Origin: Vulcanimicrobium sp035943995
Lineage (GTDB): Bacteria; Vulcanimicrobiota; Vulcanimicrobiia; Vulcanimicrobiales; Vulcanimicrobiaceae
DNA length: 64,000 bases
Direction of reading: 5' to 3'
NCBI GenBank assembly: GCA_035943995.1
Contig: DASZBS010000027.1
Span: forward strand, 1-64,000
Part shown: piece after piece, positions 34,789 to 43,052 of the stretch
Layout of the letters: each line of letters begins with the position of its first letter
Position numbering within the stretch: the first letter of the stretch is position 1
Notes under the pieces: model-generated
The model's database searches: none
Told to the model about the DNA's origin: nothing
Seen by the model: the letters and a program-made list of their open reading frames with translations, nothing else
Translations under genes and position numbers: made by a program

Positions 34789-36089
34789 TCCGCGTCCTCG
34801 CCGCCGCGGCGCTGACCGCCGTGCTCGCCGTTCCCGCGGCGGCGAGCGGGCTCCGCACCACCGTCGTGGACCTCGGCGGCGCGCGCGCGTACGTGCACGC
34901 CGACCCGGCTTCGCCGCTCGCCGCGGTCGAGCTGTTCGTGCGCGCCGGACTCGATCGCCAGACCGCCCGCCAAAGCGGCCTCGCCGCGCTGGTTGCCGAG
35001 TCCGTGCTGCGCACCCCGGTCGGGGGCCCTTCGACAGGCTCAGGGCAGGCTCTGGCGCTGACGGACGCGGTGGATGCGCGCGGCGCGTCGATCAGCTACG
35101 TCGTCGCCGCGCAGCACGTCCGCTTCTACCTCGAGGGCACGCCCGACGGCCTCGCCGCGACCGCCCCGCTGGTCGCCCGCGCGCTCGCCGCGCCGGCGTT
35201 CGACCCCGCCACCGTCGCCGCGGCGCGCGCCGCGCTCACCGACCGGATCGCCGCCGAGGAGGGCGACCCGCGCTTCGTCGGGCTGCAGCTGCTGCGCTCG
35301 TCCTACTATCGCGGCGGCGCCGGGCTGCCCGCGCTGGGCGATTCGGGCTCGCTCGCCGCGCTCGCGCCCGCGGACGCGCAGGCGTTCTTCGCGCGCTGGT
35401 ACCGGCGCGGCGACGCGGTCGTCGCGGCGGTCGGCCGCACGGGCGACGCGACCGACGCCGCGGGCCGCGCGCTCGCGGGCGCGCTGGCCCCCGGCACCGC
35501 GCCCGCCGCCACGATCGCGACGCGCCCGTTCGGAGCCCAGCCGCGGCGCATCGTGACGCATCGCGACGTCGGCTCCCCGTACGTCGTGCTCGGGTTCGCC
35601 GCGCCGGCGCTGGGCGACCGGGACTTCCCCGCCGCGCTCGTGCTGCGCGCCGTGCTCGCCGGGATCTTCGAGCGGCCGGGCGCGACGACGCAGGCGCCCG
35701 TGTTCCGCGCGGCCGGCACGATCTACGGCTACGACACGGCACCCGCCCAGCTCGTCCTGTGGCTCAACGGCTCGCGCGTGGATCCCGAGACGGGCCTCAC
35801 CGGCGTCGATACGCTCGTGAAGCGCGCCGCGGCGAAGCCGCTCGCGGCGGCGGTGCTCGCGCGCTACAAAGAGACGGCGCGCGGCGCATGGGCACTCGAA
35901 GCGGTCTCGCTGGACGAGCGCGCGTTCGCGGTCGGGAACGCCGTGACGCACGGCCTCGACGCCGACGTCGCGGACGAGATCGGCACCGCGATCGCGCGCG
36001 TCACCGGCGCCGACGTGCAGCGCGTCGCGAAGAAGTACTTCCAGAAGTTCGACGTAGCGCTGGTGGCGCCGCGCGCGAGCGAGAACTGA
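34785..36089 (+). CDS. M16-family peptidase homologue lacking the zinc motif (second of a pair)
   Basis: 434 aa, start GTG 34785 overlapping the previous gene, with a signal peptide ending near AAASG. M16-like features: AYVHADPASPLAAVELFVRAGLDRQ at the N-terminus, DAQAFFARWYRRGDAVVAAVG, and the second lobe with GSPYVVLGFAAPALGDRD. Where HxxEH is expected (TARQSGLAALVAESVL) no His pair exists. Residues about 80-88 (GGPSTGSGQ) are encoded by the CCCTTCGACAGGCTCAGGG repeat, an in-frame insertion. Confidence 0.78.
   Translation: MIRVLAAAALTAVLAVPAAASGLRTTVVDLGGARAYVHADPASPLAAVELFVRAGLDRQTARQSGLAALVAESVLRTPVGGPSTGSGQALALTDAVDARGASISYVVAAQHVRFYLEGTPDGLAATAPLVARALAAPAFDPATVAAARAALTDRIAAEEGDPRFVGLQLLRSSYYRGGAGLPALGDSGSLAALAPADAQAFFARWYRRGDAVVAAVGRTGDATDAAGRALAGALAPGTAPAATIATRPFGAQPRRIVTHRDVGSPYVVLGFAAPALGDRDFPAALVLRAVLAGIFERPGATTQAPVFRAAGTIYGYDTAPAQLVLWLNGSRVDPETGLTGVDTLVKRAAAKPLAAAVLARYKETARGAWALEAVSLDERAFAVGNAVTHGLDADVADEIGTAIARVTGADVQRVAKKYFQKFDVALVAPRASEN
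35027..35045 (+). repeat. Intragenic CCTTCGACAGGCTCAGGG-type repeat
   Basis: A 19-nt near-palindromic sequence, CCCTTCGACAGGCTCAGGG, lies in frame within the second M16 gene and encodes PSTGSGQ. A related sequence lies at 30863-30883 before hpt. Such repeats, giving PSTGSGQA or DKLRTG peptides, are known from several uncultured phyla and Chloroflexi. Origin of this copy is inferred. Confidence 0.6.
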
Positions 36090-36105
36090 CGCCGGTGGCG
36101 CTGCC

Positions 36106-37218
36106 CTGACCACCGCGCTCGTCCACGACTATCTCAACCAGCGCGGCGGCGCGGAGCGCGTGTTCGCGCATTTCGTGCGCGCGTGGCCCGAAGCGCCCGT
36201 CTACACCGCGCTGTACGACGAGCAAGCCGTGGGCGATCTCGTGCCGGCCGCGCGCGTGCGGACGTCGTTCTTGCAGCGCTTTCCGCTGCGCGAGCGCGCG
36301 TTTCGCGCGTACGCGCCGCTCTACCCGCGCGCGTTCGAATCGTTCGACCTGTCCGCGTTCGATCTGGTCGTGTCGTCGACGACCGCGTGGGCGAAGGGCG
36401 TGATCGTGCGCCCCGATGCGGTGCACGTCTGCTACATCAACACCGTAGCGCGCTTCGTGTTCGACGCGGAGCGCTACGTCGGCGGCTTCGGCACCGGCGC
36501 GTTGGCTCGGCCGCTGCTCAAACGGCTTGCGGCGTGGGACGTGCGCGCGGCGCAGCGCCCGACGCGTTTCGTCGCGAACTCGCGCAACGTCGCGGAGCGC
36601 GTGCGGCGCTGGTACGGGCGCGACGCCGACGTGCTGCCGTGCCCGGTCGACGTGGACCGCTTCACGCCGGGCGCGGGCGACGGCGGCTACTACGTCGTCG
36701 TGTCGCGGCTTTTGCCGTACAAGCGGATCGATCTCGCGATCGCGGCGTGCGCGCTGGCGGGCGTGCCGCTGCACGTCGCCGGCACCGGGCCCGACGAGCG
36801 GCGGCTCAAAGCGCTCGCGCTCGGCACGCGCACCACGTTCCACGGCGCGGTGGACGACGCGGCGCGCAACGCGCTCGTGGGCGCCGCGCGCGCGGCGATC
36901 CTGCCGGGGGAAGAAGACTTCGGGCTCGTCCCGCTCGAGGCCGCCGCGGCGGGCCGCCCGACGATCGCGTACGCCGCGGGCGGTGCGCTCGAAACCATGA
37001 TCGACGGCGAGACGGGCGCGTTCTTTTGCGCGCCGGAGCCGCGCGCGCTGGCGAACGCGATCCGCGCCTTCGACCCGTCGCGCTACGACCCGGCGCGGCT
37101 GCGCGCGCACGCGGAGCAGTTCCGCCCGGAGCGCTTCGTCGCGCGCCTGCGCGCGATCGTCGACGACACGGTAGCATCGCGGGCGGCTGCGACGCGGCGT
37201 GAGGACGCCGGCGCGTGA
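36106..37218 (+). CDS. Glycosyltransferase family 4, probable CTG start
   Basis: 370 aa if started at CTG 36106. That codon gives LTTALVHDYLNQRGGAERV, the conserved first strand and loop of this GT4 group; the first canonical start, GTG 36160, would remove it. Other motifs: VCYINTVARFVFD, VVVSRLLPYKRIDLAIAAC, and the sugar-nucleotide site EDFGLVPLEAAAAGRPTIAYAAGG. It likely builds a cell-surface polysaccharide. The TGA overlaps the next GTG. See the finding on non-canonical starts. Confidence 0.85.
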   Translation: MTTALVHDYLNQRGGAERVFAHFVRAWPEAPVYTALYDEQAVGDLVPAARVRTSFLQRFPLRERAFRAYAPLYPRAFESFDLSAFDLVVSSTTAWAKGVIVRPDAVHVCYINTVARFVFDAERYVGGFGTGALARPLLKRLAAWDVRAAQRPTRFVANSRNVAERVRRWYGRDADVLPCPVDVDRFTPGAGDGGYYVVVSRLLPYKRIDLAIAACALAGVPLHVAGTGPDERRLKALALGTRTTFHGAVDDAARNALVGAARAAILPGEEDFGLVPLEAAAAGRPTIAYAAGGALETMIDGETGAFFCAPEPRALANAIRAFDPSRYDPARLRAHAEQFRPERFVARLRAIVDDTVASRAAATRREDAGA

Positions 37219-38471
37219 GGCCGACGCGCGCCGTGGTGATCGCCGCCGCGGTGTTCGCGGTGGTGTACGTCGCGCTCGATCTGAACAAGCTGTACGCGCT
37301 GCGCTACGGCGCGGACACGGGGACGTTCGTGCAGTGGCTGGTGGGCGAAGCGCACGGCCGCGGCTCGTGGAACGGCGCGGAGTACCGGGCGCACTTGCAG
37401 GTGCACGACTCGTGGGTGCTGCTCGCGCTGGTGCCGCTGATGGCCGCGTTCCCGTTCGCGCAGACGCTGCTCGTGGTGCAAGTGCTCGCGCTCGCCGCGG
37501 CCGCGCTCGCGATCTGCGCGTTCGCGCGCGCGTGCGGCGCGACGCCGCGCGGCGCGACGGCGGTCGGGATCGCGTACCTGCTGTCGCCGTCGGTGCAAGG
37601 GATCGCGTACGGCAACTTCTTGGAGAACGTGTTCGTGCCGCTGCTCGCCGCGCTCGGCGCGCTCGCGGTGCGGCGGCGCGCGCTCGTCGCGTCGCTGGTC
37701 GTCGCGCAGCTTCTGCTCGGTCTCAAGGAAGATCAGGCGCTATTCCTAGCCTGGTTCGGCGCGGCGTGCGCGCTGTGGTGGGATCGCCGCATCGGCGTGG
37801 GCGTCGCCGCGCTCGCGGTGGTCAACGGGCTCGGCTTCGTCGTCGCGGAGCGGCTGACGAACGCGCACCCGTCATTGCCCGGCTACGCGCTGCACGTCGA
37901 CGAACCGCTGCAGAAGCTCGCGTTCTTCGCCGCGCTGCTCGCGCCGTTCGCGTTCGCGCCGCTCCTGCTGCGCTGGCGTTTGCTGCTCGCGCTGCCGCTC
38001 GTCGCCGAGCTCGCGTTCAACCGGCCGTGGGCGTATCCGATCGCCCGCATCGGCACGCACTGGACCGCGCCGCTCGTCGCCGCGACTGCCCTCGCGGCAG
38101 CCTACGTCGTCGCAAAGCGCCCGCGCCTGGCGACGCCGGTGCTGGTGTGCGCGATTCTGTGCGCGCTGACGATCAACGACACGGTGCTCAAGCTCGGCCG
38201 CTGGCCGTACGTGTTCGACCGAAGCGCGTACGCAGCGGCGTCGGCGTTGCGCGATGCGCGCACCGACGTCGTCGTGCGCCGTCCCGACGAAGGCGCCTAC
38301 GTCGTCGCCGCGGCGAACCCGCACGTGCTGCTGGCAAAATACGACCCGCGCGACACGGGCTATTGTCCGGCGTACGACAAGGATCCGCGCGCGTTCTTCG
38401 CGTCGCTGGGCGTAGGAACGTGGCCCGCGAACACGGCGCTGTGCGGCGGCGTGCCGGTTGCGCCGCGCTGA
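37215..38471 (+). CDS. DUF2079 polytopic membrane protein
   Basis: 418 aa, start GTG 37215. About ten hydrophobic helices. The first loop has LNKLYALRYGADTGTFVQWLVGE and HDSWVLLALVPLMAAFP, as in DUF2079 proteins, a GT-C-like membrane family of unknown activity. LLGLKEDQALFLAWFG is also typical. Two cysteines (TGYCPAYD and ALCGG) are in the final extracytoplasmic part. It is coupled to the GT4 gene, so a role in polysaccharide or lipid-linked sugar transfer is plausible. Confidence 0.82.
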   Translation: MRPTRAVVIAAAVFAVVYVALDLNKLYALRYGADTGTFVQWLVGEAHGRGSWNGAEYRAHLQVHDSWVLLALVPLMAAFPFAQTLLVVQVLALAAAALAICAFARACGATPRGATAVGIAYLLSPSVQGIAYGNFLENVFVPLLAALGALAVRRRALVASLVVAQLLLGLKEDQALFLAWFGAACALWWDRRIGVGVAALAVVNGLGFVVAERLTNAHPSLPGYALHVDEPLQKLAFFAALLAPFAFAPLLLRWRLLLALPLVAELAFNRPWAYPIARIGTHWTAPLVAATALAAAYVVAKRPRLATPVLVCAILCALTINDTVLKLGRWPYVFDRSAYAAASALRDARTDVVVRRPDEGAYVVAAANPHVLLAKYDPRDTGYCPAYDKDPRAFFASLGVGTWPANTALCGGVPVAPR

Positions 38472-38483
38472 CGCTGACGCGCC

Positions 38484-39245
38484 TCAGGCCTGGTGGAAGA
38501 CGACCACGAGGACGACCGTCACACTGTTGAAGATCGCATGGGTCAGCATCGAGGCGACGAGCGAACCCGAGCGGTAGTACACGAGCGCGAGGACCGCGCC
38601 CGCGGCGGCGAGCGGTAGGATCGCGCCCGCGTTGCCGGGCTGCCAGTGTGCGAGGCCGAACAGGATCGCCGAGCCTGGCACGGCGACCCACACGGGCAGA
38701 TACCGCCGCAGCGCGTTGAAGATGAAACCCCGAAACGTCAGCTCTTCCACGAACGGCGCCGCGACGCAGGCGAAGAAGACGAACACGCCGATCGTCGGCC
38801 CGCGCGCGGCGCGCAACAGCTGCACCTGCACTTCGTCGGGCTTGAGGTGGAAAATCGCCTGCTCCGCCGCGCCGGCGGCCACCGACGCAACGAACATCAC
38901 GATCGCGCCGGCGATCGCGAGCGCGACGTCGCGCAGCTGCGGTGCGCGCAGCCCGAGCCTCGGCAACGTGCGCTGCGCGAGCCTCGGCAGCAGCGGCAAG
39001 ATGACGGCGAGCGTCGCCGCATAGGCGCACAGCTGCGCAATCAGCAGCGGCCACGACAGCGACTGCAGATCTTTGAGGTGCGCCCAGCCGGCGACGATCA
39101 GAAACGCGAGCAAGATCGTCGCCGGGACGTACATCGCGACGAGCAGCAGCACCGCGAACAGCAGCGACTGCCACCAGACGAACCCGGTGTCAGGCGAGCG
39201 CGTCGGCGAGAGCGGCGAACGATCGGAGGTCGAGGTCTTCACCAC
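38484..39245 (-). CDS. CPBP family intramembrane metalloprotease
   Basis: 253 aa, start GTG 39245, about seven hydrophobic helices. The CPBP (Abi/CAAX) motifs are PFVEELTFRGFIFNAL (the EExxxR glutamates), LFGLAHWQPG and LTHAIFNSV. These proteases act within the membrane; bacterial members often have unknown substrates. The 5' end overlaps the 3' end of rsmA by 56 bp, an unusually long same-strand overlap; no later start fits well because the helix begins at VWWQSLLF. Confidence 0.85.
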   Translation of the reverse strand: MVKTSTSDRSPLSPTRSPDTGFVWWQSLLFAVLLLVAMYVPATILLAFLIVAGWAHLKDLQSLSWPLLIAQLCAYAATLAVILPLLPRLAQRTLPRLGLRAPQLRDVALAIAGAIVMFVASVAAGAAEQAIFHLKPDEVQVQLLRAARGPTIGVFVFFACVAAPFVEELTFRGFIFNALRRYLPVWVAVPGSAILFGLAHWQPGNAGAILPLAAAGAVLALVYYRSGSLVASMLTHAIFNSVTVVLVVVFHQA

Positions 39246-40008
39246 GGATGTCGGCAGGCAGGGCGAGTGAGGCGATGGCCGCGACGATCCGCTCGCGCGG
39301 GATGTCGAGCGCGAGCGTGAGGGAGTTCGCCAGGGTCTTGCGCCGGTACGCGAACGCGCCGCGCACGACCTGTTCGAAGCGCGCCCGGTCGCGCACGGCC
39401 GCGGGCGGTTCGGCCAACCGCCGCAGCACGACGACCGTCGACACGACGCCGGGGCGTGGGAAGAACGCGCTGGGCGGGACCGTCAGCGCGCGCTCGACGC
39501 CCATCGTCAGCCCGATCGCGAGCGTCAGGCTGCCGTACTGCGACGTCCCGGGCTTGGCGAGCAGCCGGTCCGCGACGTCCTTCTGGATCATCGCGACGAT
39601 GCGCGCGGGCGGCCGCGGCAGCGACGCCAGCTTCACCAGCAGCGGGGTGCCGACATTGTACGGAAGGTTCCCCGCCGCGCGCCACTCGCCGTCGCCGGCA
39701 TACGCGGCGTAGTCGAACGTGAGCGCGTCGCCTTGCAGGATCTCGACGCCGGCGAGGTCGTCGCGCGAGCGCAGCACCTCGACCATCTGGGGATCGAGGT
39801 CGAACGCGGTGACGTCGGCGCCGAGCCGCAGCAGCGCCGCGGTGAGCGCGCCGGTCCCGGCGCCGATCTCCAGCACCCGGTCGCCCGGCGCGTCGACGGC
39901 GAGCCGTGCGATCCGCGTCGCCGCCCCGCCGTCCATCAAAAAGTGCTGGCCGAGCCGCTTCTTGGGCCGAATCCCGCGCGCCGCCAGCAACTCACGCGCA
40001 GACGACAA
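39190..40008 (-). CDS. rsmA: 16S rRNA (adenine1518/1519-N6)-dimethyltransferase
   Basis: 272 aa, start TTG 40008 with GGAG six bases upstream. Motifs: RPKKRLGQHFLMDGG, SAM site VLEIGAGTGALTAALL, catalytic AGNLPYNVGTPLL, and PRPGVVSTVVVLRR. It dimethylates two adenines in the 16S 3' hairpin. The next upstream gene (minus strand) encodes a G5/3D-domain protein, a combination also seen near ksgA in Firmicutes (yabE-rnmV-ksgA). Confidence 0.95.
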   Translation of the reverse strand: MSSARELLAARGIRPKKRLGQHFLMDGGAATRIARLAVDAPGDRVLEIGAGTGALTAALLRLGADVTAFDLDPQMVEVLRSRDDLAGVEILQGDALTFDYAAYAGDGEWRAAGNLPYNVGTPLLVKLASLPRPPARIVAMIQKDVADRLLAKPGTSQYGSLTLAIGLTMGVERALTVPPSAFFPRPGVVSTVVVLRRLAEPPAAVRDRARFEQVVRGAFAYRRKTLANSLTLALDIPRERIVAAIASLALPADIRGEDLDLRSFAALADALA

Positions 40009-40026
40009 AACTACTCCATTTTCGGA

Positions 40027-40043
40027 CCGGGGCGCAGCCCCGG
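40027..40043 (-). terminator. GC hairpin between the 3D-domain gene and rsmA
   Basis: CCGGGGC (40027-40033) pairs with GCCCCGG (40037-40043) around a 3-nt loop. On the minus strand it follows the 3D-domain gene stop and precedes the rsmA ribosome-binding site. A short T/A run follows in that direction (CCGAAAATGG), so termination is not certain. Confidence 0.45.
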
Positions 40044-40050
40044 GAGTCTG

Positions 40051-41076
40051 CTATTTGATCAGGTACACGGTGATCGAGCGGCGGCCGAACTGGTTCGCCG
40101 CGTAGTTCGAATTGAAGCCGAGGTCGATCCGGTTGCCGCGGATCGCGCCGCCCGTGTCGCCCGCGACGGCGTGGCCGTAGCCCGGGATGTACATGCGCGT
40201 GCCCAGCGGGATCACGCGCGGGTCGACGGCGACGACGCCGTGTCCGGCGGGCCGGCCGCTGGCGGTCATGCCGGTGCCGCTGCAGCCACCGCACCCGGCG
40301 GTGTATGCGGTGGCGACCATGGACAGCGCGGCGCTGGCGAGCTTGAGGGTGCCGGTGATGCCGCGCTCGGCGATGTGCGACAGCGCCGCGTACTCGCCGA
40401 TCCCCTCCGCCACGATCCGGCTCCGCGGCGCGCGCAGGATGCGCGACACCAGGGCCGTCTTGCGAACGGCGTGGCGGTCCGGGGTGCGCGTCACGGCGTA
40501 GGCGGTCTCGGCGACCCCGGGCGTGCCGGTGTCCAGGACCTTGGTCGAGCCCGGCGGCAGCGTGAACGCATAGCGCTTGACGACCTTGGCGGCCACCGCT
40601 TTGCGAACGGTCTCCGTCCAGGAGTCGACGTGCTTGACCGTCACGGCGGCGCCTTCACCGAGCGCGCTGGCGGGCGCGGGCGAGACCTGGTCGTGGCGAT
40701 CGTAGGCGACGCCCTGCTCGGAAAGCAGGCCGGCGACGTTGGCGGCAGGGGTGCGCAACAGACGCGACTGGCCGTCGATGGTGACGGTCACGAGGACGGC
40801 GGCCCGGTAGACGACGGTCTCGCCGTCGGTGAGGGGGCTGGCGGGGTCGACGCTGAGCGCATCGTCGGGGGAGCGGACCAGATTCCGTTCGGCGAGGAGC
40901 TCGCCCGCGGTCTCGGCGCTGGTTTCGATGGTTTCGGTGAGCCCGTCGTGGACGAAGGTGACGTGCTTGGCGGGGGCCGGTGCCGCGATGGCGGCGACCT
41001 TTTTGGCGATCTGGCCCGGAACCGTACCGGCTCCGAACGGGATCAACAACCCTAGCGAGAGCACGCCCGTCGTCAT
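40051..41076 (-). CDS. DUF348/G5/3D-domain cell-wall protein (YabE-like)
   Basis: 341 aa from ATG 41076; longer starts up to 41154 are open. A hydrophobic N-terminus (LSLGLLIPFGAGTVPG) is followed by two DUF348 repeats (FVHDGLTETIETSAETAGELL and TIDGQSRLLRTPAANVAGLL), a G5 domain (about 165-240), and a C-terminal 3D domain (MVATAYTAGCGGC, MTASGRPAGHGVVAVDPRVIPLGTR, GDTGGAIRGNRIDL with the three Asp). The domain order resembles YabE/Rpf-type autolysins. It probably cleaves or remodels peptidoglycan. Confidence 0.9.
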   Translation of the reverse strand: MTTGVLSLGLLIPFGAGTVPGQIAKKVAAIAAPAPAKHVTFVHDGLTETIETSAETAGELLAERNLVRSPDDALSVDPASPLTDGETVVYRAAVLVTVTIDGQSRLLRTPAANVAGLLSEQGVAYDRHDQVSPAPASALGEGAAVTVKHVDSWTETVRKAVAAKVVKRYAFTLPPGSTKVLDTGTPGVAETAYAVTRTPDRHAVRKTALVSRILRAPRSRIVAEGIGEYAALSHIAERGITGTLKLASAALSMVATAYTAGCGGCSGTGMTASGRPAGHGVVAVDPRVIPLGTRMYIPGYGHAVAGDTGGAIRGNRIDLGFNSNYAANQFGRRSITVYLIK

Positions 41077-41427
41077 GAACGGTGATGGAAGATCGTTGCG
41101 GATCGTCCGACTCCTTTCTCGTGCGGAGGGTGCGGTCCAGCAAACCCGGATCATAGGGATCCGTGCTCGATCTGGTCCGCACTCGACGTCGTAGCGGTGG
41201 TCGGCGAGCGTACTTTGGGCCGCGGCGGCAACACCACAGGCACGAACGCTCGGTCGAGTGCCCCCAAGACCCGAAGGGGCCCTGGTGAACCCGAGTACGG
41301 TACCACGACCGGCGCGACCCCGTCAAATACGGGGGTCGTAGTCCCCGGGACCCACCTTCTGATACGCGCGCGGCCAGGCGCGCCACGCGGATGGTGCTGG
41401 GTGCAAACGGCGAATGCGGTGATCCTC
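41077..41427. other. Divergent intergenic region with several GC hairpins
   Basis: 351 bp between the minus-strand YabE-like gene and the plus-strand GT4 gene. Visible structures are CCCCGT-CAAAT-ACGGGG (near 41319-41335) and CCCC-AAGACCCGAA-GGGG (near 41262-41279). I compared the minus strand with the c-di-AMP riboswitch often found before such wall genes and did not find its conserved motifs. No convincing gene is present; it should hold both promoters. Confidence 0.5.
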
Positions 41428-42546
41428 GTGCGTGTCGGATTCTTCACCGAGTGCTACAAACCGATCGTGAACGGCGTCGTCGCCAGCATCGACGCGCTGC
41501 ACGACGGCTTGTGCGCGCGCGGTGTCGAGGTGACGATGATCGCGCCGCATTTTCCGCGCTTCGTCGACGACGTGCGCGACGTCGTGCGCATACCGTCGCT
41601 GCCGCTGCCGACGCAAACCGCATACCGTTTGTGCGTGCCGTATTTGAACGCCGTCGACCGCCGCCGCGTGCGCGGGCTCGACATCGTGCACGCGCACTCG
41701 CCGTTCGTGACCGGCTGGATGGGCGCGTCGTACGCGCGCCGTCATCGCATCCCGCTGGTGTTCACGTATCACACGCGATTGGACGCGTACGCGCACTACG
41801 CGCCGTTCGACCGCGCGACGACGGAGCGCGCGATGTCCGAATTGACGCGCCGGTACGCGAATTGGGCCGATGCGGTCGTCGTGCCGACGCACGCGATGGA
41901 GATTCGTTTGCGCGAGCTCGGCGTGCGCGCGCCGATCGCGGTGGTGCCGAGCGCGATCGACGTCGAGCGCTTCGCCGCGGGCCGGCGCAGCGCGCTCGTG
42001 CGCGCGCGGCTCGGCGCGCACGACGACGCGCCGCTCGCGCTCGTCGTGTCGCGGCTCGGGATGGAGAAGAACGTCGAGCTCGCGCTCGACGCGCTGGCGC
42101 GCTCGCCGGAACTGCGGCTCGCGGTGGTGGGCGAAGGGCCGCACCGCGCGGCGCTCGAGGAGCGCGCGCACCGGCTAGGCGTCGAGGCGCGCGTGCGGTT
42201 CACCGGCGCGCTCGCGCGCGAGCGCCTGCCCGATATCTACGCGTCGGTCGACGCCTTCGTGTTCCCGTCGACGACCGACACCCAGGGGCTCGTGTTGGCC
42301 GAGGCGCTCGCCGCTGGGCTCCCAGTGATCGCGGCCGACAGCGAAGCCTCGCGCGACGTTCTGGCGGGAGCGGGCCGGCTGGTCGCGCCGGACCCTGAGG
42401 CGCTGGCCGGCGCAATTCGCGACGCATTGGCGGCGGGCCGCGATCAGAGTGCCGTACATTTGGCATTCTCACGGTTTACCGTGGAGATGCAAACGCGGCG
42501 AATACTCGAGCTCTACCGGGAGGTGCTGGCCGCGCGCGCAGCTTGA
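41428..42546 (+). CDS. Glycosyltransferase family 4 (MgtA/PimB-like)
   Basis: 372 aa, start taken at GTG 41428, giving (M)RVGFFTECYKPIVNGVV, the standard N-terminus of this GT4 group; GTG 41419 and 41401 are alternatives. Later motifs: HAHSPFVTGWMGASYARR, VFTYHTRLDAYAHY, ALVVSRLGMEKNVELALDAL and the donor site FPSTTDTQGLVLAEALAAGLPVIA. Close family members transfer glucose or mannose to diacylglycerol or phosphatidylinositol, so a glycolipid synthase is likely. Confidence 0.88.
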   Translation: MRVGFFTECYKPIVNGVVASIDALHDGLCARGVEVTMIAPHFPRFVDDVRDVVRIPSLPLPTQTAYRLCVPYLNAVDRRRVRGLDIVHAHSPFVTGWMGASYARRHRIPLVFTYHTRLDAYAHYAPFDRATTERAMSELTRRYANWADAVVVPTHAMEIRLRELGVRAPIAVVPSAIDVERFAAGRRSALVRARLGAHDDAPLALVVSRLGMEKNVELALDALARSPELRLAVVGEGPHRAALEERAHRLGVEARVRFTGALARERLPDIYASVDAFVFPSTTDTQGLVLAEALAAGLPVIAADSEASRDVLAGAGRLVAPDPEALAGAIRDALAAGRDQSAVHLAFSRFTVEMQTRRILELYREVLAARAA

Positions 42547-42569
42547 CATGATGGTCAACTCCGGTTGAC

Positions 42570-42598
42570 TTGACTCGAACACATGTTCGATATAGGAT
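42570..42598 (+). promoter_or_regulatory. Sigma70-like promoter containing the SOS box
   Basis: TTGACT (42570-42575) and TAGGAT (42593-42598) are spaced 17 bp. A second TTGACT lies at 42565-42570. The SOS-type palindrome fills the spacer. Just upstream is another inverted repeat, GTCAAC (42554-42559) with GTTGAC (42564-42569). Confidence 0.6.
42575..42590 (+). promoter_or_regulatory. LexA (SOS) box, CGAAC-N4-GTTCG type
   Basis: TCGAACACATGTTCGA is a near-perfect 16-bp palindrome that fits the Gram-positive/Actinobacterial LexA consensus CGAAC-N4-GTTCG. It lies between the -35 and -10 boxes of the only evident promoter for the next two genes. LexA binding there would block transcription until DNA damage. 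Confidence 0.7.
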
Positions 42599-42611
42599 GA
42601 TCGCACGAGCC

Positions 42612-43052
42612 ATGCAAAACACCGCCACTCGCCACCGCTCCGCCGACGTCGCCGTCGGGTACTCCGCCGACCGCACCGGCAACGGGATCGCCTACCTCGC
42701 GATCGCGACCGGCAGCGGGCGCACCGTCGCCAAGGTCCCGTTCAGCGCCGCGCCGCTTTCCGCGCTGGACGGCCGCGAGTTCGGCTACGCGGCCGTCGCG
42801 GCCGCCGGCGGCTACCTGCGGGGCCACGGGTTCACGCGCGTCCGTCTGCGCCTCCCCGACGAGGCGGTGGTCGACGACCTCAACGCCCGCGGCAGCGTCC
42901 CGCCCGCGCTGGCGATGGCCTACGTCAAGACCCGCTGCGTCCTGCACGGCTTCGCGGCGGCGCGCGTCGAACGCGGCGAACCGATTGAAACCCACGACCT
43001 CGAGACGCGGGCCCGAGCGGAGATCGCCCTCCGCACCCCCGCGGCCGCCTGA
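42612..43052 (+). CDS. RNase H-like fold protein, SOS-box controlled
   Basis: 146 aa from ATG 42612. The pattern VGYSADRTGNGIAYLAIATGSG, then EFGYAAVAAAGGYLRGHGFTRVRLRLPDEAVVDDLN, follows the plan of RNase HI-like domains (first-strand Asp, a helix with A/G, and a later Asp before a leucine/asparagine). The full catalytic set DEDD is not obvious, so this is a fold guess. It is the first gene after the SOS box and overlaps mpg by 68 bp. Confidence 0.55.
   Translation: MQNTATRHRSADVAVGYSADRTGNGIAYLAIATGSGRTVAKVPFSAAPLSALDGREFGYAAVAAAGGYLRGHGFTRVRLRLPDEAVVDDLNARGSVPPALAMAYVKTRCVLHGFAAARVERGEPIETHDLETRARAEIALRTPAAA

Noticed and set aside
40027..40043. Third member of the aroH/nusB leader repeat (GGGGCGCAGCCCCGG)
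   Set aside because: It shares only a short GC string and is a simple 7-bp hairpin with no further alignment.
41077..41427. c-di-AMP (ydaO) riboswitch on the minus strand
   Set aside because: Hairpins and GGGGAC-like strings are present but the conserved 3' half and the GGGGUGAAUC-type segment are not.
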